This document shows, piece by piece, positions 53,513-62,303 of a stretch of DNA of 64,000 nucleotides. The position numbers and the translations under genes are program-made. The notes below the pieces were generated by a model, which did not search any database, had not been told where the DNA came from, and saw only the letters and a list, made by a program, of their open reading frames with translations. The DNA lies in assembly GCA_046565765.1 (NCBI GenBank), contig JBKHXX010000057.1, forward strand, positions 62,001-126,000, written 5' to 3'. How positions within the stretch are numbered: position 1 is the first letter of the stretch; each line of letters begins with the position of its first letter. This stretch comes from JBFMCT01 sp046565765. GTDB taxonomy: Bacteria > Actinomycetota > Acidimicrobiia > Acidimicrobiales > AC-14.

Positions 53513-53749
53513 CTATCGGTTGGTGGTCCCGGTGCCGGTGTAGCCCGCGTTCGACCGGTTGTCGTGGCGGTCGCGACGGGCCAGCCCGGCCAGGCCGAGG
53601 AGACCGGCCAGGCCGAGGAGGCCGAGCTTGCCGCTGTCGTCGTCGTTTGCCTCGGTCTGGGTGCCGGTGTCGGTCTGGGCGCCGGCCACGCCGGCGGGGC
53701 CGAGCACGAGGGCGGTGGTGAGACCGATGGCGGAGAGGGTCTTGCGCAT
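53513..53749 (-). CDS. small exported protein with a Gly/Leu C-terminal anchor
   Basis: The 78-residue protein has a signal peptide (MRKTLSAIGLTTALVLG, cleavage near AGAQT), a short acidic middle, and a repetitive helix LGLLGLAGLLGLAGL followed by RRDRHDN. A hydrophobic Gly-Leu stretch before basic residues resembles short C-terminal sorting anchors of the WGxxGxxG type, although the tail is longer than usual. Function is unknown. Confidence 0.7.
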   Translation of the reverse strand: MRKTLSAIGLTTALVLGPAGVAGAQTDTGTQTEANDDDSGKLGLLGLAGLLGLAGLARRDRHDNRSNAGYTGTGTTNR

Positions 53750-53897
53750 TGTGATCCTTTCGGTGGCGCGCCGGTGGCTGCGCCTGAAATGGGAATCGCC
53801 GGAGACTTCCGCTGCTGCTCAACGGCGAGGCACTTGTACCCGGAGGTTCCCCGCATCAACCGCGCGCGGTCGTCGCGGGCAGTACGTTCCCGGGCCG

Positions 53898-55133
53898 GTG
53901 GTCGCACCTCGAGTCATGGCCATGGTCCTTGCCGGCGGCGAGGGCAAGCGCCTACATCCCCTGACGGCCGACCGCGCCAAGCCCGCCGTCCCCTTCGCCG
54001 GCCACTACCGGCTGATCGACTTCGCCCTGTCCAACCTGGCCAACGGCGGGTTCCTGCGCATCGTCGTGCTCACCCAGTACAAGAGCCACAGCCTCGACCT
54101 GCACATCTCCCGCACGTGGCGCCTGTCCACCCTGCTGAGCGACTACGTGACGCCGGTGCCGGCGCAGATGCGCCTCGGCCCCCACTGGTTCGCGGGCTCG
54201 GCCGACGCCATCCACCAGAACCTCAACCTCATCGGCGACGAGCGCCCCGACTACGTGCTCGTGTTCGGCGCCGACCACATCTACCGCATGGACCCCCGCC
54301 AGATGCTCGACCAGCACATCGCCTCGGGAGCGGGCGTGACGGTGGCGGCCATCCAGGTGCCCCGGGTCCAGGCCAGCGAGTTCGGGGTCCTGGAGCGAGG
54401 GGGAGGGACCTTCATCAGCCGGTTCCTGGAGAAGCCGGCCGAGGTCCCGGGGCTGGCGGAGGCCCCCGACCGGATCCTCGCCTCCATGGGCAACTACGTC
54501 TTCACCACCGACGTGCTGGTGGACGCGGTCACCACCGACGCCCGGGACGAGACCTCCGTCCACGACCTGGGCGGGAGCATCATCCCCAAGCTGGTCGAGG
54601 GGGGCACGGCCCACGTCTACGACTTCGGCGAGAACGAAGTCCCCGGATCGACCGACCGGGACCGCGGCTACTGGCGCGACGTAGGAACCCTCGACGCCTT
54701 CCATGAAGCCCACATGGACCTGGTGTCGGTGCACCCCGTGTTCAACCTGTACAACAACGATTGGCCCATCCACACCTCCGGGCCGACCTATCCCCCCGCC
54801 AAGTTCGTCCTGGAGGACCACGGCCGCACCGGCCAGGCCTTCAACTCCCTGGTCTGCGCAGGAGCCATCATCTCGGGCGGCACGGTGCGGGAGTCCGTGG
54901 TCTCGCCCGCGGTGCGGGTCGAGCCCCATGCCCTCGTCGAGCGCTCGGTGCTGATGCACGGCGTGACGGTCGGCGCGGGCGCCGTCGTGCGGGGGGCGAT
55001 CCTCGACAAGCACGTCCGAGTTCCTCCTGGGGCCCACATCGGCGTCGACCCCCAGGCCGACCGCCGGCGGTTCACCATGTCCGAGCGGGGGGTGGTGGTG
55101 GCGGGCAAGGGCATGACCGTGCCGCCCGCATGA
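53898..55133 (+). CDS. glgC: glucose-1-phosphate adenylyltransferase
   Basis: The 411-residue enzyme makes ADP-glucose from glucose-1-phosphate and ATP for glycogen. It carries VLAGGEGKRLHPLTADRAKP, YRLIDFALSNL and the substrate loop EFGVLE, and a left-handed beta-helix C-terminus. The GTG at 53898 has a TACGTT -10 nine bases upstream (leaderless). It is followed 4 bases later by glgA. Confidence 0.95.
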   Translation: MVAPRVMAMVLAGGEGKRLHPLTADRAKPAVPFAGHYRLIDFALSNLANGGFLRIVVLTQYKSHSLDLHISRTWRLSTLLSDYVTPVPAQMRLGPHWFAGSADAIHQNLNLIGDERPDYVLVFGADHIYRMDPRQMLDQHIASGAGVTVAAIQVPRVQASEFGVLERGGGTFISRFLEKPAEVPGLAEAPDRILASMGNYVFTTDVLVDAVTTDARDETSVHDLGGSIIPKLVEGGTAHVYDFGENEVPGSTDRDRGYWRDVGTLDAFHEAHMDLVSVHPVFNLYNNDWPIHTSGPTYPPAKFVLEDHGRTGQAFNSLVCAGAIISGGTVRESVVSPAVRVEPHALVERSVLMHGVTVGAGAVVRGAILDKHVRVPPGAHIGVDPQADRRRFTMSERGVVVAGKGMTVPPA

Positions 55134-55137
55134 CGCC

Positions 55138-56319
55138 TTGAGGGTCGCCCTGCTCACCCGCGAGTACCCACCGGAGGTTTACGGGGGGGCCGGGGTGCAC
55201 GTCGAGCACCTCGTTCCCGCGCTGGCCCAGCTGGTGGAGGTCGACGTGCACTGCTTCGGGGCGCCCCGACCGGCGCCGGAGGTGGCGGGGGCCTACGAGC
55301 CGTGGGACGTGCTGGCCGGCTCCGCCGCCCTCGAGGTCATGTCGGTCGACCTGGCCATGGCGGCGGGCGTGGCCGGAGCGGACGTCGTCCACAGCCACAC
55401 CTGGTACGCCAACCTCGCCGGGCACTTGGCCAAGCTGCTCCACGGCATCCCCCACGTGATGACCAGCCACAGCATCGAACCTCTCCGGCCCTGGAAGGCC
55501 GACCAGCTGGGGGGCGGCTACGCGCTTTCCCTGTTCTGCGAACGCACCGCCGTGGAGTCGGCCGACGCGGTGGTGGCCGTGTCCCGTGCCACCCGCCAGG
55601 ACCTCCTGCGGATGTACCCCACCCTCGATCCGGCCCGGCTCCACGTGATCCACAACGGTGTGGACACCAACACGTACTCCCCCGATCCGGCCACCGACGC
55701 CCTTCTGCGGTTGGGCGTCGACCCGCAACGGCCGTACGTGTTGTTCGTGGGCCGCATCACCCGCCAGAAGGGGATCGTCCACCTCCTGGCCGCCGCCGCC
55801 GGCTTCGACCCCGCCGCCCAGGTCGTGCTGTGCGCAGCAGCCCCCGACAGCGAGGCGGAGGGCGACGACGTGCGCCGGCGGGCCGCCGACCTCGCCCGCC
55901 GCCGGGACGGCGTGGTGTGGATCGAGGAGCACCTGCCCCGCCCGGACGTCGTCCAGCTCCTCTCCCACGCCGCCGTGTTCGTGTGCCCGTCCGTGTACGA
56001 GCCCTTCGGCCTGGTGAACGTGGAGGCCATGGCGTGCGGAGCCCCGGTGGTGGCCACCGCCACCGGGGGGATCCCGGAGATCGTCGTGGACGGCGAGACC
56101 GGCTGGCTCGTGCCCATCGAGGGGACGCCCGAGGGGCCCACCGACCCCGGCGCCTTCGCCGGCGCCCTGGCCGAGCGCGTCAACCGGGTGCTGGGAGACC
56201 CGGTGAGGGCCCGCAGCTTCGGCGAGGCGGGCCGCCAGCGGGTGTCGGAGCAGTTCAGCTGGACGGCGGTAGCCCGCCGCACCGCCGAGCTCTACCGCAA
56301 GGTCGTCGCCGAGCGCTGA
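55138..56319 (+). CDS. glgA: glycogen synthase / GT4 glycosyltransferase
   Basis: The 393-residue GT4 enzyme has the N-terminal TREYPPEVYGGAGVHVEHL, the acceptor HSHTWYAN, and the C-terminal motif YEPFGLVNVEAMACGAPVVA. It resembles the actinobacterial GlgA/GlgM type (about 390 residues, Rv1212c). It transfers glucose from ADP-glucose to a glycogen or maltose-1-phosphate acceptor. The start is TTG at 55138. Confidence 0.9.
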   Translation: MRVALLTREYPPEVYGGAGVHVEHLVPALAQLVEVDVHCFGAPRPAPEVAGAYEPWDVLAGSAALEVMSVDLAMAAGVAGADVVHSHTWYANLAGHLAKLLHGIPHVMTSHSIEPLRPWKADQLGGGYALSLFCERTAVESADAVVAVSRATRQDLLRMYPTLDPARLHVIHNGVDTNTYSPDPATDALLRLGVDPQRPYVLFVGRITRQKGIVHLLAAAAGFDPAAQVVLCAAAPDSEAEGDDVRRRAADLARRRDGVVWIEEHLPRPDVVQLLSHAAVFVCPSVYEPFGLVNVEAMACGAPVVATATGGIPEIVVDGETGWLVPIEGTPEGPTDPGAFAGALAERVNRVLGDPVRARSFGEAGRQRVSEQFSWTAVARRTAELYRKVVAER

Positions 56320-56322
56320 GGC

Positions 56323-57774
56323 TCAGGCCGAGCGCCGGGGGGCCGAGGCGGAGGTGGCAGTGTCCTCGGCCGGCTCGGCGTCGAAGGGGGAGCCCGGCCT
56401 CCGGTCCCGGCGACGGTCCCAGGCGCCCTGGATGGCGCTGGTCGTGACGAGCACCGAGGCCAGCCACACCGCTCCGAGGGCGTAGCCACCCAGCACGTCG
56501 GTGGTCCAGTGGCTGCCGAGGTAGACGCGGGAGAACCCGATGAGCAGCACCACGGCGATGGCCACCGTCCACGCCGCCACCTTGGCCGGCCACGACCGCA
56601 ACCACCCCGCGGCCAGGTACGCGAGCCCCCCGTAGACGGCGATGGCGTAGGTGGCGTGGCCGGAGGGGAAGGCGAAGCCCTCGCCCGGCACCACCACGGC
56701 CGCCAGCGTGGGCCGGGGCCGGGCCACCAGCGACTTCACCATGTCGCTCAGAAGGACGCCGCCCGCCAGGGCCACGGTGAGTACCAGCAGGGGCCTCCAG
56801 CTCGACGTGTAGTGGCGGGCGGCCAGCCCGACGACCACCACGGTGACGGCCAGGACCAGCCACCCGCCCAGATCGGTCACGAACTGCATGACGTCGCTGA
56901 GCCAGTCGACCTGGCGGTCGAGAAGGGCGCGGGTGATGGGCCCGTCGACGTGCACGGCCCCGCGGCCCGAGATGACGTCCTGCACGACCGAGCCGAAGGC
57001 CCACCCGGTGAGGCCGAGGGCGATCAGTTGGAGGGTGAGGGCCAGCCCCAGGGCCCCGCCGGGCCGAAGGCGCCCGGCCAGGAAGGCGAGCTGGGCCTGG
57101 TGCCGCCGGCGGAAGCGCACGACCAGCGGCCGGTCGATGACCCGGCTCATCAGGGCCCGTACCCGCTCCGGGTGGCGCGACACCCACCGGCCGAGAGCGG
57201 CCAGGCCACCCAGCACCACGATCAGGCCGAGCAGCACCAGGCCGGCCTGGCCGGCGTAGTGCTCCACCCGCCGGTAGGAGCCGCCGGCCACGTAGCCCAG
57301 TCCGACGATGCCGGGCGCCCAGACGAGGGCGCCCAGGGTGTTCCAGAAGAGGAACCGTCGGTACGGCATGCGCGACACGCCGGCCAGGGCGGGGACCAGG
57401 GCCCGCAGCACCCCGATGAACCGCCCCAGGAAGACGGCCCGCCCACCCTTGGCCACGAGGTAGTCCTCGGCCCGGGTCCAGCGCTCCTCGCCCACCTTCT
57501 GGCCCAGCCGGCTGCGGCGGATGGACCCGCCCAGGTGGCGGCCGATCTCGTAGCCGATGGAGTCGCCCACGATGGCGCCGGCGACCCCGGCCAGCATCAT
57601 CGGGAGGAGCTCGGCCCGTCCTTCGTAGGCGATGTACCCGCCGACCAGCATGGCCAGCTCCCCGGGCACGAACAGGCCGACGAAGGCGGACGCCTCGAGA
57701 GCGGCGAGGACGGCCACCACCAGGTAGGCCGTTGGTCCCGCCAACCGCCCCAGGGTGTCGAAGAACTCAGTCAT
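56323..57774 (-). CDS. DedA-PAP2 fusion membrane protein
   Basis: The 483-residue protein joins an N-terminal DedA/SNARE-associated domain (about 1-200: FVPGELAMLVGGYIA, GRFIGVLRALVPALAG) and a C-terminal PAP2 phosphatase domain (about 280-465). All three PAP2 motifs are present: KSLVARPRP (about 345), PSGHATYA (about 370) and SRVYLGSHWTTD (about 418). It likely flips and dephosphorylates a lipid carrier such as undecaprenyl diphosphate. The ATG at 57774 has AGGGG; upstream frame is noise. It is divergent from csoR. Confidence 0.9.
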   Translation of the reverse strand: MTEFFDTLGRLAGPTAYLVVAVLAALEASAFVGLFVPGELAMLVGGYIAYEGRAELLPMMLAGVAGAIVGDSIGYEIGRHLGGSIRRSRLGQKVGEERWTRAEDYLVAKGGRAVFLGRFIGVLRALVPALAGVSRMPYRRFLFWNTLGALVWAPGIVGLGYVAGGSYRRVEHYAGQAGLVLLGLIVVLGGLAALGRWVSRHPERVRALMSRVIDRPLVVRFRRRHQAQLAFLAGRLRPGGALGLALTLQLIALGLTGWAFGSVVQDVISGRGAVHVDGPITRALLDRQVDWLSDVMQFVTDLGGWLVLAVTVVVVGLAARHYTSSWRPLLVLTVALAGGVLLSDMVKSLVARPRPTLAAVVVPGEGFAFPSGHATYAIAVYGGLAYLAAGWLRSWPAKVAAWTVAIAVVLLIGFSRVYLGSHWTTDVLGGYALGAVWLASVLVTTSAIQGAWDRRRDRRPGSPFDAEPAEDTATSASAPRRSA

Positions 57775-57877
57775 CCCCTGCCCGCTCCACTGCCCTCCGA
57801 CCGTACAAAAGGCGGGAACGTTGCGGCATTCGCATTCCTTCCCGCCCGGTGCCACGCACAAGTACCCCCTACCCCTA

Positions 57878-57900
57878 TATAGTAGTCCCATGAGGGGCTA
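57878..57900 (+). promoter_or_regulatory. csoR promoter with operator over the start codon
   Basis: The -10 TATAGT (57878-57883) is 6 nt from the ATG. TAGTCCC-ATGA-GGGGCTA (57883-57900) is an imperfect palindrome centred on the ATG, with the C/G-rich arms typical of CsoR operators. It fits autorepression. Confidence 0.55.
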
Positions 57901-58171
57901 CACCATGGACAAGGACGACTACCTGAAGCGGTTACGCCGGATCGAGGGCCAGGTGCGCGGGCTGCAGCGCATGGTGGAGGAGGACGCCTACTGCGTCGAC
58001 ATCCTCACCCAGGTGAGCTCCGTCACCAGCGCCCTCCGAGGGGTCGCCATCGGGCTGCTGAACGAGCACGTCAACCACTGTGTGCGAAAGGCGGCCGAGG
58101 ACGACCCCGGCGGGGCCGACGACATGATCGAGGAGGCGACCCGTGCCATCGAGCGTCTCGTACGGTCCTGA
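57890..58171 (+). CDS. csoR: CsoR-family metal-sensing repressor
   Basis: The 93-residue helical protein has the copper-binding triad C35, H60 and C64 (C-x24-H-x3-C) and the family opening RLRRIEGQVRGLQRMVEED. CsoR represses copper efflux genes until Cu(I) binds. The ATG at 57890 fits the leaderless promoter; MDKDDY at 57905 is an alternative. No copper ATPase is adjacent, so its regulon is elsewhere or includes the neighbours. Confidence 0.88.
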   Translation: MRGYTMDKDDYLKRLRRIEGQVRGLQRMVEEDAYCVDILTQVSSVTSALRGVAIGLLNEHVNHCVRKAAEDDPGGADDMIEEATRAIERLVRS

Positions 58172-58889
58172 TCGGCTCGTGGACCAGCCGTCGCACCCCG
58201 GCCACGAGCGCCTGACCGCCCACCTCCGCGAGTACCTGGGCGGCTGGCCGCCGCGTGCGCCAGTCGACGTCGTCGGCCACCCGGGCCGGCTGCGACCCGC
58301 CTGGGACGGGGCGTCGATCGTGGGCGTTGTGGTGGTGTCCCCCGCCGGGACGCTCGTCTCCGTGCCTCCCGACTGCGAGGCGGCGGCCGCCGGCCTGGCC
58401 GCGTCGGGCGACGACCCGTTCAGCGAGGGGTTCCGCCGGGACCTTGCCACCGCCGTGGGCGTCGGCATCGACAAGGTCAGCCCCTGGCTGCCCTTCCGCT
58501 GGACGGTGGAGCCGGCGCCCCTGCCCGACGCCGGCGAGTGGGTCGACCCGGGCCACCCCGAGCTCCCCGACTGGCTCCGGGCCTTCTCCGACCCGGTCCT
58601 CGTCGCCTTCGACCCCGAGACGGGCGAGTACCAGGCGGGCGTGGCCGCCAAGCCACACACCCGGTGGGGGCGGGAGCTGGCGGTGGGCACCACCGAGGTG
58701 GCCAGGGGGCGCGGCCTGGCGCGGCGGCTGGTGGCCCAGGGGGCGCGGGCGATCCTGGCCGACGGCGCCGTCCCCCTCTACGTCCACCATCCCGACAACG
58801 CGGCCTCGGCCCGGGTGGCGGACGCAGCCGGCCTGACCGACACCGGGTGGCGGATCCTCTACGCCTGGGGCCGGCATCCCGAGCCGTAA
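58143..58889 (+). CDS. GNAT-family acetyltransferase
   Basis: The 248-residue protein overlaps the csoR stop; the GTG at 58143 has AGGAGG six bases upstream. The C-terminal 90 residues are a GNAT domain with the acetyl-CoA loop VARGRGLARRLVA and SARVADAAGL. The N-terminal half is unknown. Its stop TAA is also the start of the next promoter. Confidence 0.75.
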   Translation: MPSSVSYGPDRLVDQPSHPGHERLTAHLREYLGGWPPRAPVDVVGHPGRLRPAWDGASIVGVVVVSPAGTLVSVPPDCEAAAAGLAASGDDPFSEGFRRDLATAVGVGIDKVSPWLPFRWTVEPAPLPDAGEWVDPGHPELPDWLRAFSDPVLVAFDPETGEYQAGVAAKPHTRWGRELAVGTTEVARGRGLARRLVAQGARAILADGAVPLYVHHPDNAASARVADAAGLTDTGWRILYAWGRHPEP

Positions 58890-58892
58890 GGT
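58887..58892 (+). promoter_or_regulatory. -10 element of the histidine phosphatase gene
   Basis: TAAGGT starts at the GNAT stop codon and lies 6 nt before the ATG at 58899. Confidence 0.5.
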
Positions 58893-58898
58893 AGGGCC

Positions 58899-59489
58899 AT
58901 GGCGCCGGTGGTGATCCTGGTCCGCCACGGCGAGACGGAATGGACGCTCTCCGGCCAGCACACCGGCCGGACCGACATCCCCCTCACCGACAACGGCCGG
59001 GCCCAGGCCCGGCGGCTCTGCAAAGAGCTGGCCTCCCGGGACCTCGCCCTGGTGCTCTCCAGCCCGTCTTCGCGCGCACTGGAGACGGCCCGCCTGGCCG
59101 GTCTGGGCGACCAGGTCCAGACCACCGAGGACCTCATGGAGTGGGACTACGGCGAGTACGAGGGCGTCACCACCGCCGAGATCAGGTCCAAGAAGACGAA
59201 GTGGTCGCTCTGGATCGACGGGGCGCCCGGCGGCGAGTCGCCGGCCGACGTCGGCGCCCGGGTGGACGAGGTGATCCGCGAGGTGCGCGACGTGCTGGAC
59301 GAAGCCGAGTCCGACGTCGCCCTGTTCGCCCACGGGCACGTCCTCCGTGTCCTCACCGCCCGCTGGCTGGGGCTCACCCCCGCCGACGGCCGGCTGTTCG
59401 CCCTCGACCCGGCCACGTTCTCCCTCCTCGGCTACGAGCGGGAGAACCCGGTGGTGCGCCGCTGGAACGATCCGGCCGGGGCCCTGTGA
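58899..59489 (+). CDS. histidine phosphatase superfamily protein (phosphoglycerate mutase-like)
   Basis: The 196-residue protein has the catalytic RHGETEWT near residue 9, VLSSPSSRALETARL, ME-W-DYGEYEG, and the second His in ALFAHGHVLRVL. It is likely a sugar-phosphate phosphatase or mutase. Its stop overlaps the rpiB start (GTGA), suggesting a sugar-phosphate operon. Confidence 0.9.
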   Translation: MAPVVILVRHGETEWTLSGQHTGRTDIPLTDNGRAQARRLCKELASRDLALVLSSPSSRALETARLAGLGDQVQTTEDLMEWDYGEYEGVTTAEIRSKKTKWSLWIDGAPGGESPADVGARVDEVIREVRDVLDEAESDVALFAHGHVLRVLTARWLGLTPADGRLFALDPATFSLLGYERENPVVRRWNDPAGAL

Positions 59490-59929
59490 GGGTGGCCGTC
59501 GCCGCCGACCACGCCGGCCTGGCCCTGCGGGCGACGGTCGCCGAGGCGGTCGAGGCGGCAGGTCACGAACCCGTCCTGCTCGGCCCCGACTCGGGCGACC
59601 CCGTGGACTACCCCGACGTGGCGGTGGTGGTGGCCGAGGCGGTCACCGGCGGCGGGGCCCATCGGGGCGTCATCGTGTGCGGCAGCGGGGCGGGCGTCAC
59701 CGTGGCGGCCAACAAGCTGGCGGGCGTCCGGGCCGCCCTCGCCCACGACACCTACACCGCCCACCAGATGGTCGAGCACGACGACGTGAACGTGCTGACC
59801 CTCGGCGCCCGGGTGATCGGCCCGGCGCTGGCCGCCGAGATCGTGCGGGCGTTCTGCGGCGCCACCTTCACCGGCGAGGAACGCCACGCCCGGCGCCTGG
59901 CCAAGGTCCGCCGGCTCGACGAGAGGTAG
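59486..59929 (+). CDS. rpiB: ribose-5-phosphate isomerase B
   Basis: The 147-residue protein matches RpiB/LacAB: VAVAADHAGLALR at the start, catalytic Cys65 in VCGSGAGVTVAANK and VLTLGARVIG. It interconverts ribose-5-phosphate and ribulose-5-phosphate. The GTG overlaps the upstream stop. It lies 14 bases before the 6-phosphogluconate dehydrogenase gene, consistent with the pentose phosphate pathway. Confidence 0.92.
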   Translation: MRVAVAADHAGLALRATVAEAVEAAGHEPVLLGPDSGDPVDYPDVAVVVAEAVTGGGAHRGVIVCGSGAGVTVAANKLAGVRAALAHDTYTAHQMVEHDDVNVLTLGARVIGPALAAEIVRAFCGATFTGEERHARRLAKVRRLDER

Positions 59930-59943
59930 GGAAGGGAGCTCCG

Positions 59944-60960
59944 ATGCAACTGGGCATGATCGGCCTCGGCCGGATGGGCGCCAACCTCGTGCGCCGGCTG
60001 ATGCGCCACGGCCACGAGTGCGTGGCCTACGACGTCAAGGCCGCGGCGGTGGCCGAGCTGGAGGCCGAGGGGGCGGTGGGGGCGACCTCGCTCGAGGACC
60101 TGGTGGGCAAGCTGGCTCCGCCCCGGGCGGTGTGGATCATGGTTCCGGCCGGCTACGTGGGCGACACGGTCGAGGCCCTCGCACCGCTCCTCGAGGAGGG
60201 CGACATCGTGCTCGACGGGGGGAACTCGTACTACCGGGAGGACATCCACCGGTCGGAGACGCTGGCCCGGTCGGGCATCCACTTCGTCGACGTGGGCACC
60301 AGCGGGGGCGTCTTCGGCCTGGAACGGGGCTTCTGCCTCATGATCGGAGGCGAGACCGACGTCGTCACCTCCCTCGACCCGATCTTCCGGGCCCTGGCCC
60401 CTGGTGTGGACGCCGCCCCGCGCACCGCCGGGGTGACGGGGGAGCCCACCATGCCCGAGTACGGCTACCTCCACTGCGGGCCGGCGGGCGCCGGCCACTT
60501 CGTGAAGATGGTCCACAACGGGATCGAGTACGGGATCATGGCCGCCTACGCCGAGGGGATGGCCATCCTCGACAAGGCCGACATCGGCGACCGTCCCCAG
60601 GCGTTCGACGCCGAGACCGCCCCCCTGTCCAACCCGGAGTACTACCGCTACGACATCGACGTGGCCGCCGTCGCCGAGGTGTGGCGGCGGGGCAGCGTGG
60701 TGGCCTCCTGGCTGCTCGACCTCACCGCGTCGGCCCTGGCCAAGGACCCCGAGCTGGAGAGCTTCGGGGGGCGCGTGTCCGACTCGGGCGAGGGCCGGTG
60801 GACGGCCATCGCCGCCATCGACCAGGGCGTCCCCGCTTACGTGCTCAGCGCCGCCCTGCACGAGCGGTTCAGCTCCCGCAACGAGGGACTCTTCGCGGGC
60901 AAGCTCCTGTCGGCCATGCGCAAGGAGTTCGGTGGCCACGACGAGCGGAAGATCACCTGA
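59944..60960 (+). CDS. gnd: 6-phosphogluconate dehydrogenase (GndA/YqeC type)
   Basis: The 338-residue enzyme is the short form: GLGRMGANLVRRL nucleotide motif, the substrate segment DVGTSGGVFGLERG, and catalytic Lys/Asn in VKMVHNGIEYG. It oxidatively decarboxylates 6-phosphogluconate to ribulose-5-phosphate. The ATG has AGGGAG. It is in line with rpiB and pgi. Confidence 0.95.
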   Translation: MQLGMIGLGRMGANLVRRLMRHGHECVAYDVKAAAVAELEAEGAVGATSLEDLVGKLAPPRAVWIMVPAGYVGDTVEALAPLLEEGDIVLDGGNSYYREDIHRSETLARSGIHFVDVGTSGGVFGLERGFCLMIGGETDVVTSLDPIFRALAPGVDAAPRTAGVTGEPTMPEYGYLHCGPAGAGHFVKMVHNGIEYGIMAAYAEGMAILDKADIGDRPQAFDAETAPLSNPEYYRYDIDVAAVAEVWRRGSVVASWLLDLTASALAKDPELESFGGRVSDSGEGRWTAIAAIDQGVPAYVLSAALHERFSSRNEGLFAGKLLSAMRKEFGGHDERKIT

Positions 60961-61013
60961 CCCCGGCGTCGTGGCTTGCAACGCCAGGGCTGGTTCGCTA
61001 GCCAGGAACGATC

Positions 61014-62300
61014 ATGACGACAACCGTCCGGCCTCATCGCGCCCCCGATCTGGGACGGATCCTCCGCCTGTGGGAGGAGCCTGCATCGTTCTACGCCGGC
61101 GACGGGCTGACCGTCGACCAGGCCGTCGACCTCATCGGCGCCGACTCCACCGTCACCCTCGTGGCCGAGGGAGAGGACGGCCAGATCCTGGGAGTGGCCG
61201 TCGGTGAGCTGGCCTCCGTCGTCGGTTGGATCACCAAGCTGGCCGTGTCCCCGAGCCTCGACGGCGACCGGGAAGGCGTCGTGCAGCTGCTGCTCGACGA
61301 CCTGGAAGGCGAGCTGGCCGGCCGGGGGGCGCGCCGGCTGGCGGTGCTGGTGACCGAGGCCGAGAACCAGCCCGCGAGCCTGGAGAGGCGCGGCTACGAG
61401 CGGGCCGCCGACCTGGTCTACCTGGAGCGCAACCTGGCGGGGCCGCCCGAGGGCGCCGAGGCGGTGGCGCAGGCCGGCGGCCGGATGGTGTCGCCCGGGC
61501 TGTGGGAGAGCCTCAAGGGCATGGAGGTGGCCAAGGACGTCATCGAGCGGCGGGTGGTGCTACCCCTGTCCCGGCCCGACCTGGCCTCCCGCCACGCCGT
61601 CGACCCGCCCTCGGCCATCATGCTCTTCGGCCCCCCGGGCACGGGGAAGACCACGTTCGCCAAGGGCCTGGCCTCCCTCCTGGGCTGGCCGTTCGTCGAG
61701 ATCCAGCCAGGTGAGCTGGCAGCCGACGGCCCGGACCGGCAGGCGCAGCGGCTGGCCCAGATGTTCGACCGGATCCTGGCCCTGCCCAACGCCGTCGTGT
61801 TCGTGGACGAGGTGGAGGAGATCGCCTCCATCCGGCACACGGCGCGCAAGGTCGGGCCGAGCGTCACCAACGAGTTCCTCAAGCAGGTCCCCCGCCTGCG
61901 CCAGAGCACGGGTCACCTGCTGGTCTGCGCCACCAACGCCGTCGGCCACCTCGACCCGGCCGTGCTCCGCCCCGGCCGCTTCGGCTTCGTGCTGCCCGTG
62001 GGCCCGCCCGACGAGGAGGCCCGGCGCGCGATCTGGGCCCGGTTCACCGGCGACATCACCGACGAGGACGTGCACCTCGACGAGCTGGTGGCCACCAGCG
62101 AGCGGTTCACCCCCGCCGACATCGAGTTCGCCGCCCGCAAGGCGGCTCAGGTGGCCTTCGAGCGGGAGCACTTCGAGAACGTCAGCCAGCGGGCCACCAC
62201 CGCCGACTTCCTGGCCGCCATCGCCGCCACCCGGCCCACGGTCAGCGAGGAGATGGCCGAGAGCTTCCGGTCCGACGCCGAGACGTTCACCCGCCAGTAG
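61014..62300 (+). CDS. GNAT-AAA+ ATPase fusion
   Basis: The 428-residue protein has an N-terminal acetyltransferase-like domain (about 1-140: RILRLWEEPASFY, ITKLAVSPSL, LERRGYERAADLVYLER) joined to an AAA+ domain of CDC48/FtsH type. Walker A GPPGTGKTT is near 206, Walker B VVFVDEVEE near 262 and RPGRFGF near 320. I do not know a named homologue with this order. It may acetylate or unfold a protein partner. It starts ATG and lies between gnd and pgi. Confidence 0.82.
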   Translation: MTTTVRPHRAPDLGRILRLWEEPASFYAGDGLTVDQAVDLIGADSTVTLVAEGEDGQILGVAVGELASVVGWITKLAVSPSLDGDREGVVQLLLDDLEGELAGRGARRLAVLVTEAENQPASLERRGYERAADLVYLERNLAGPPEGAEAVAQAGGRMVSPGLWESLKGMEVAKDVIERRVVLPLSRPDLASRHAVDPPSAIMLFGPPGTGKTTFAKGLASLLGWPFVEIQPGELAADGPDRQAQRLAQMFDRILALPNAVVFVDEVEEIASIRHTARKVGPSVTNEFLKQVPRLRQSTGHLLVCATNAVGHLDPAVLRPGRFGFVLPVGPPDEEARRAIWARFTGDITDEDVHLDELVATSERFTPADIEFAARKAAQVAFEREHFENVSQRATTADFLAAIAATRPTVSEEMAESFRSDAETFTRQ

Positions 62301-62303
62301 GCC

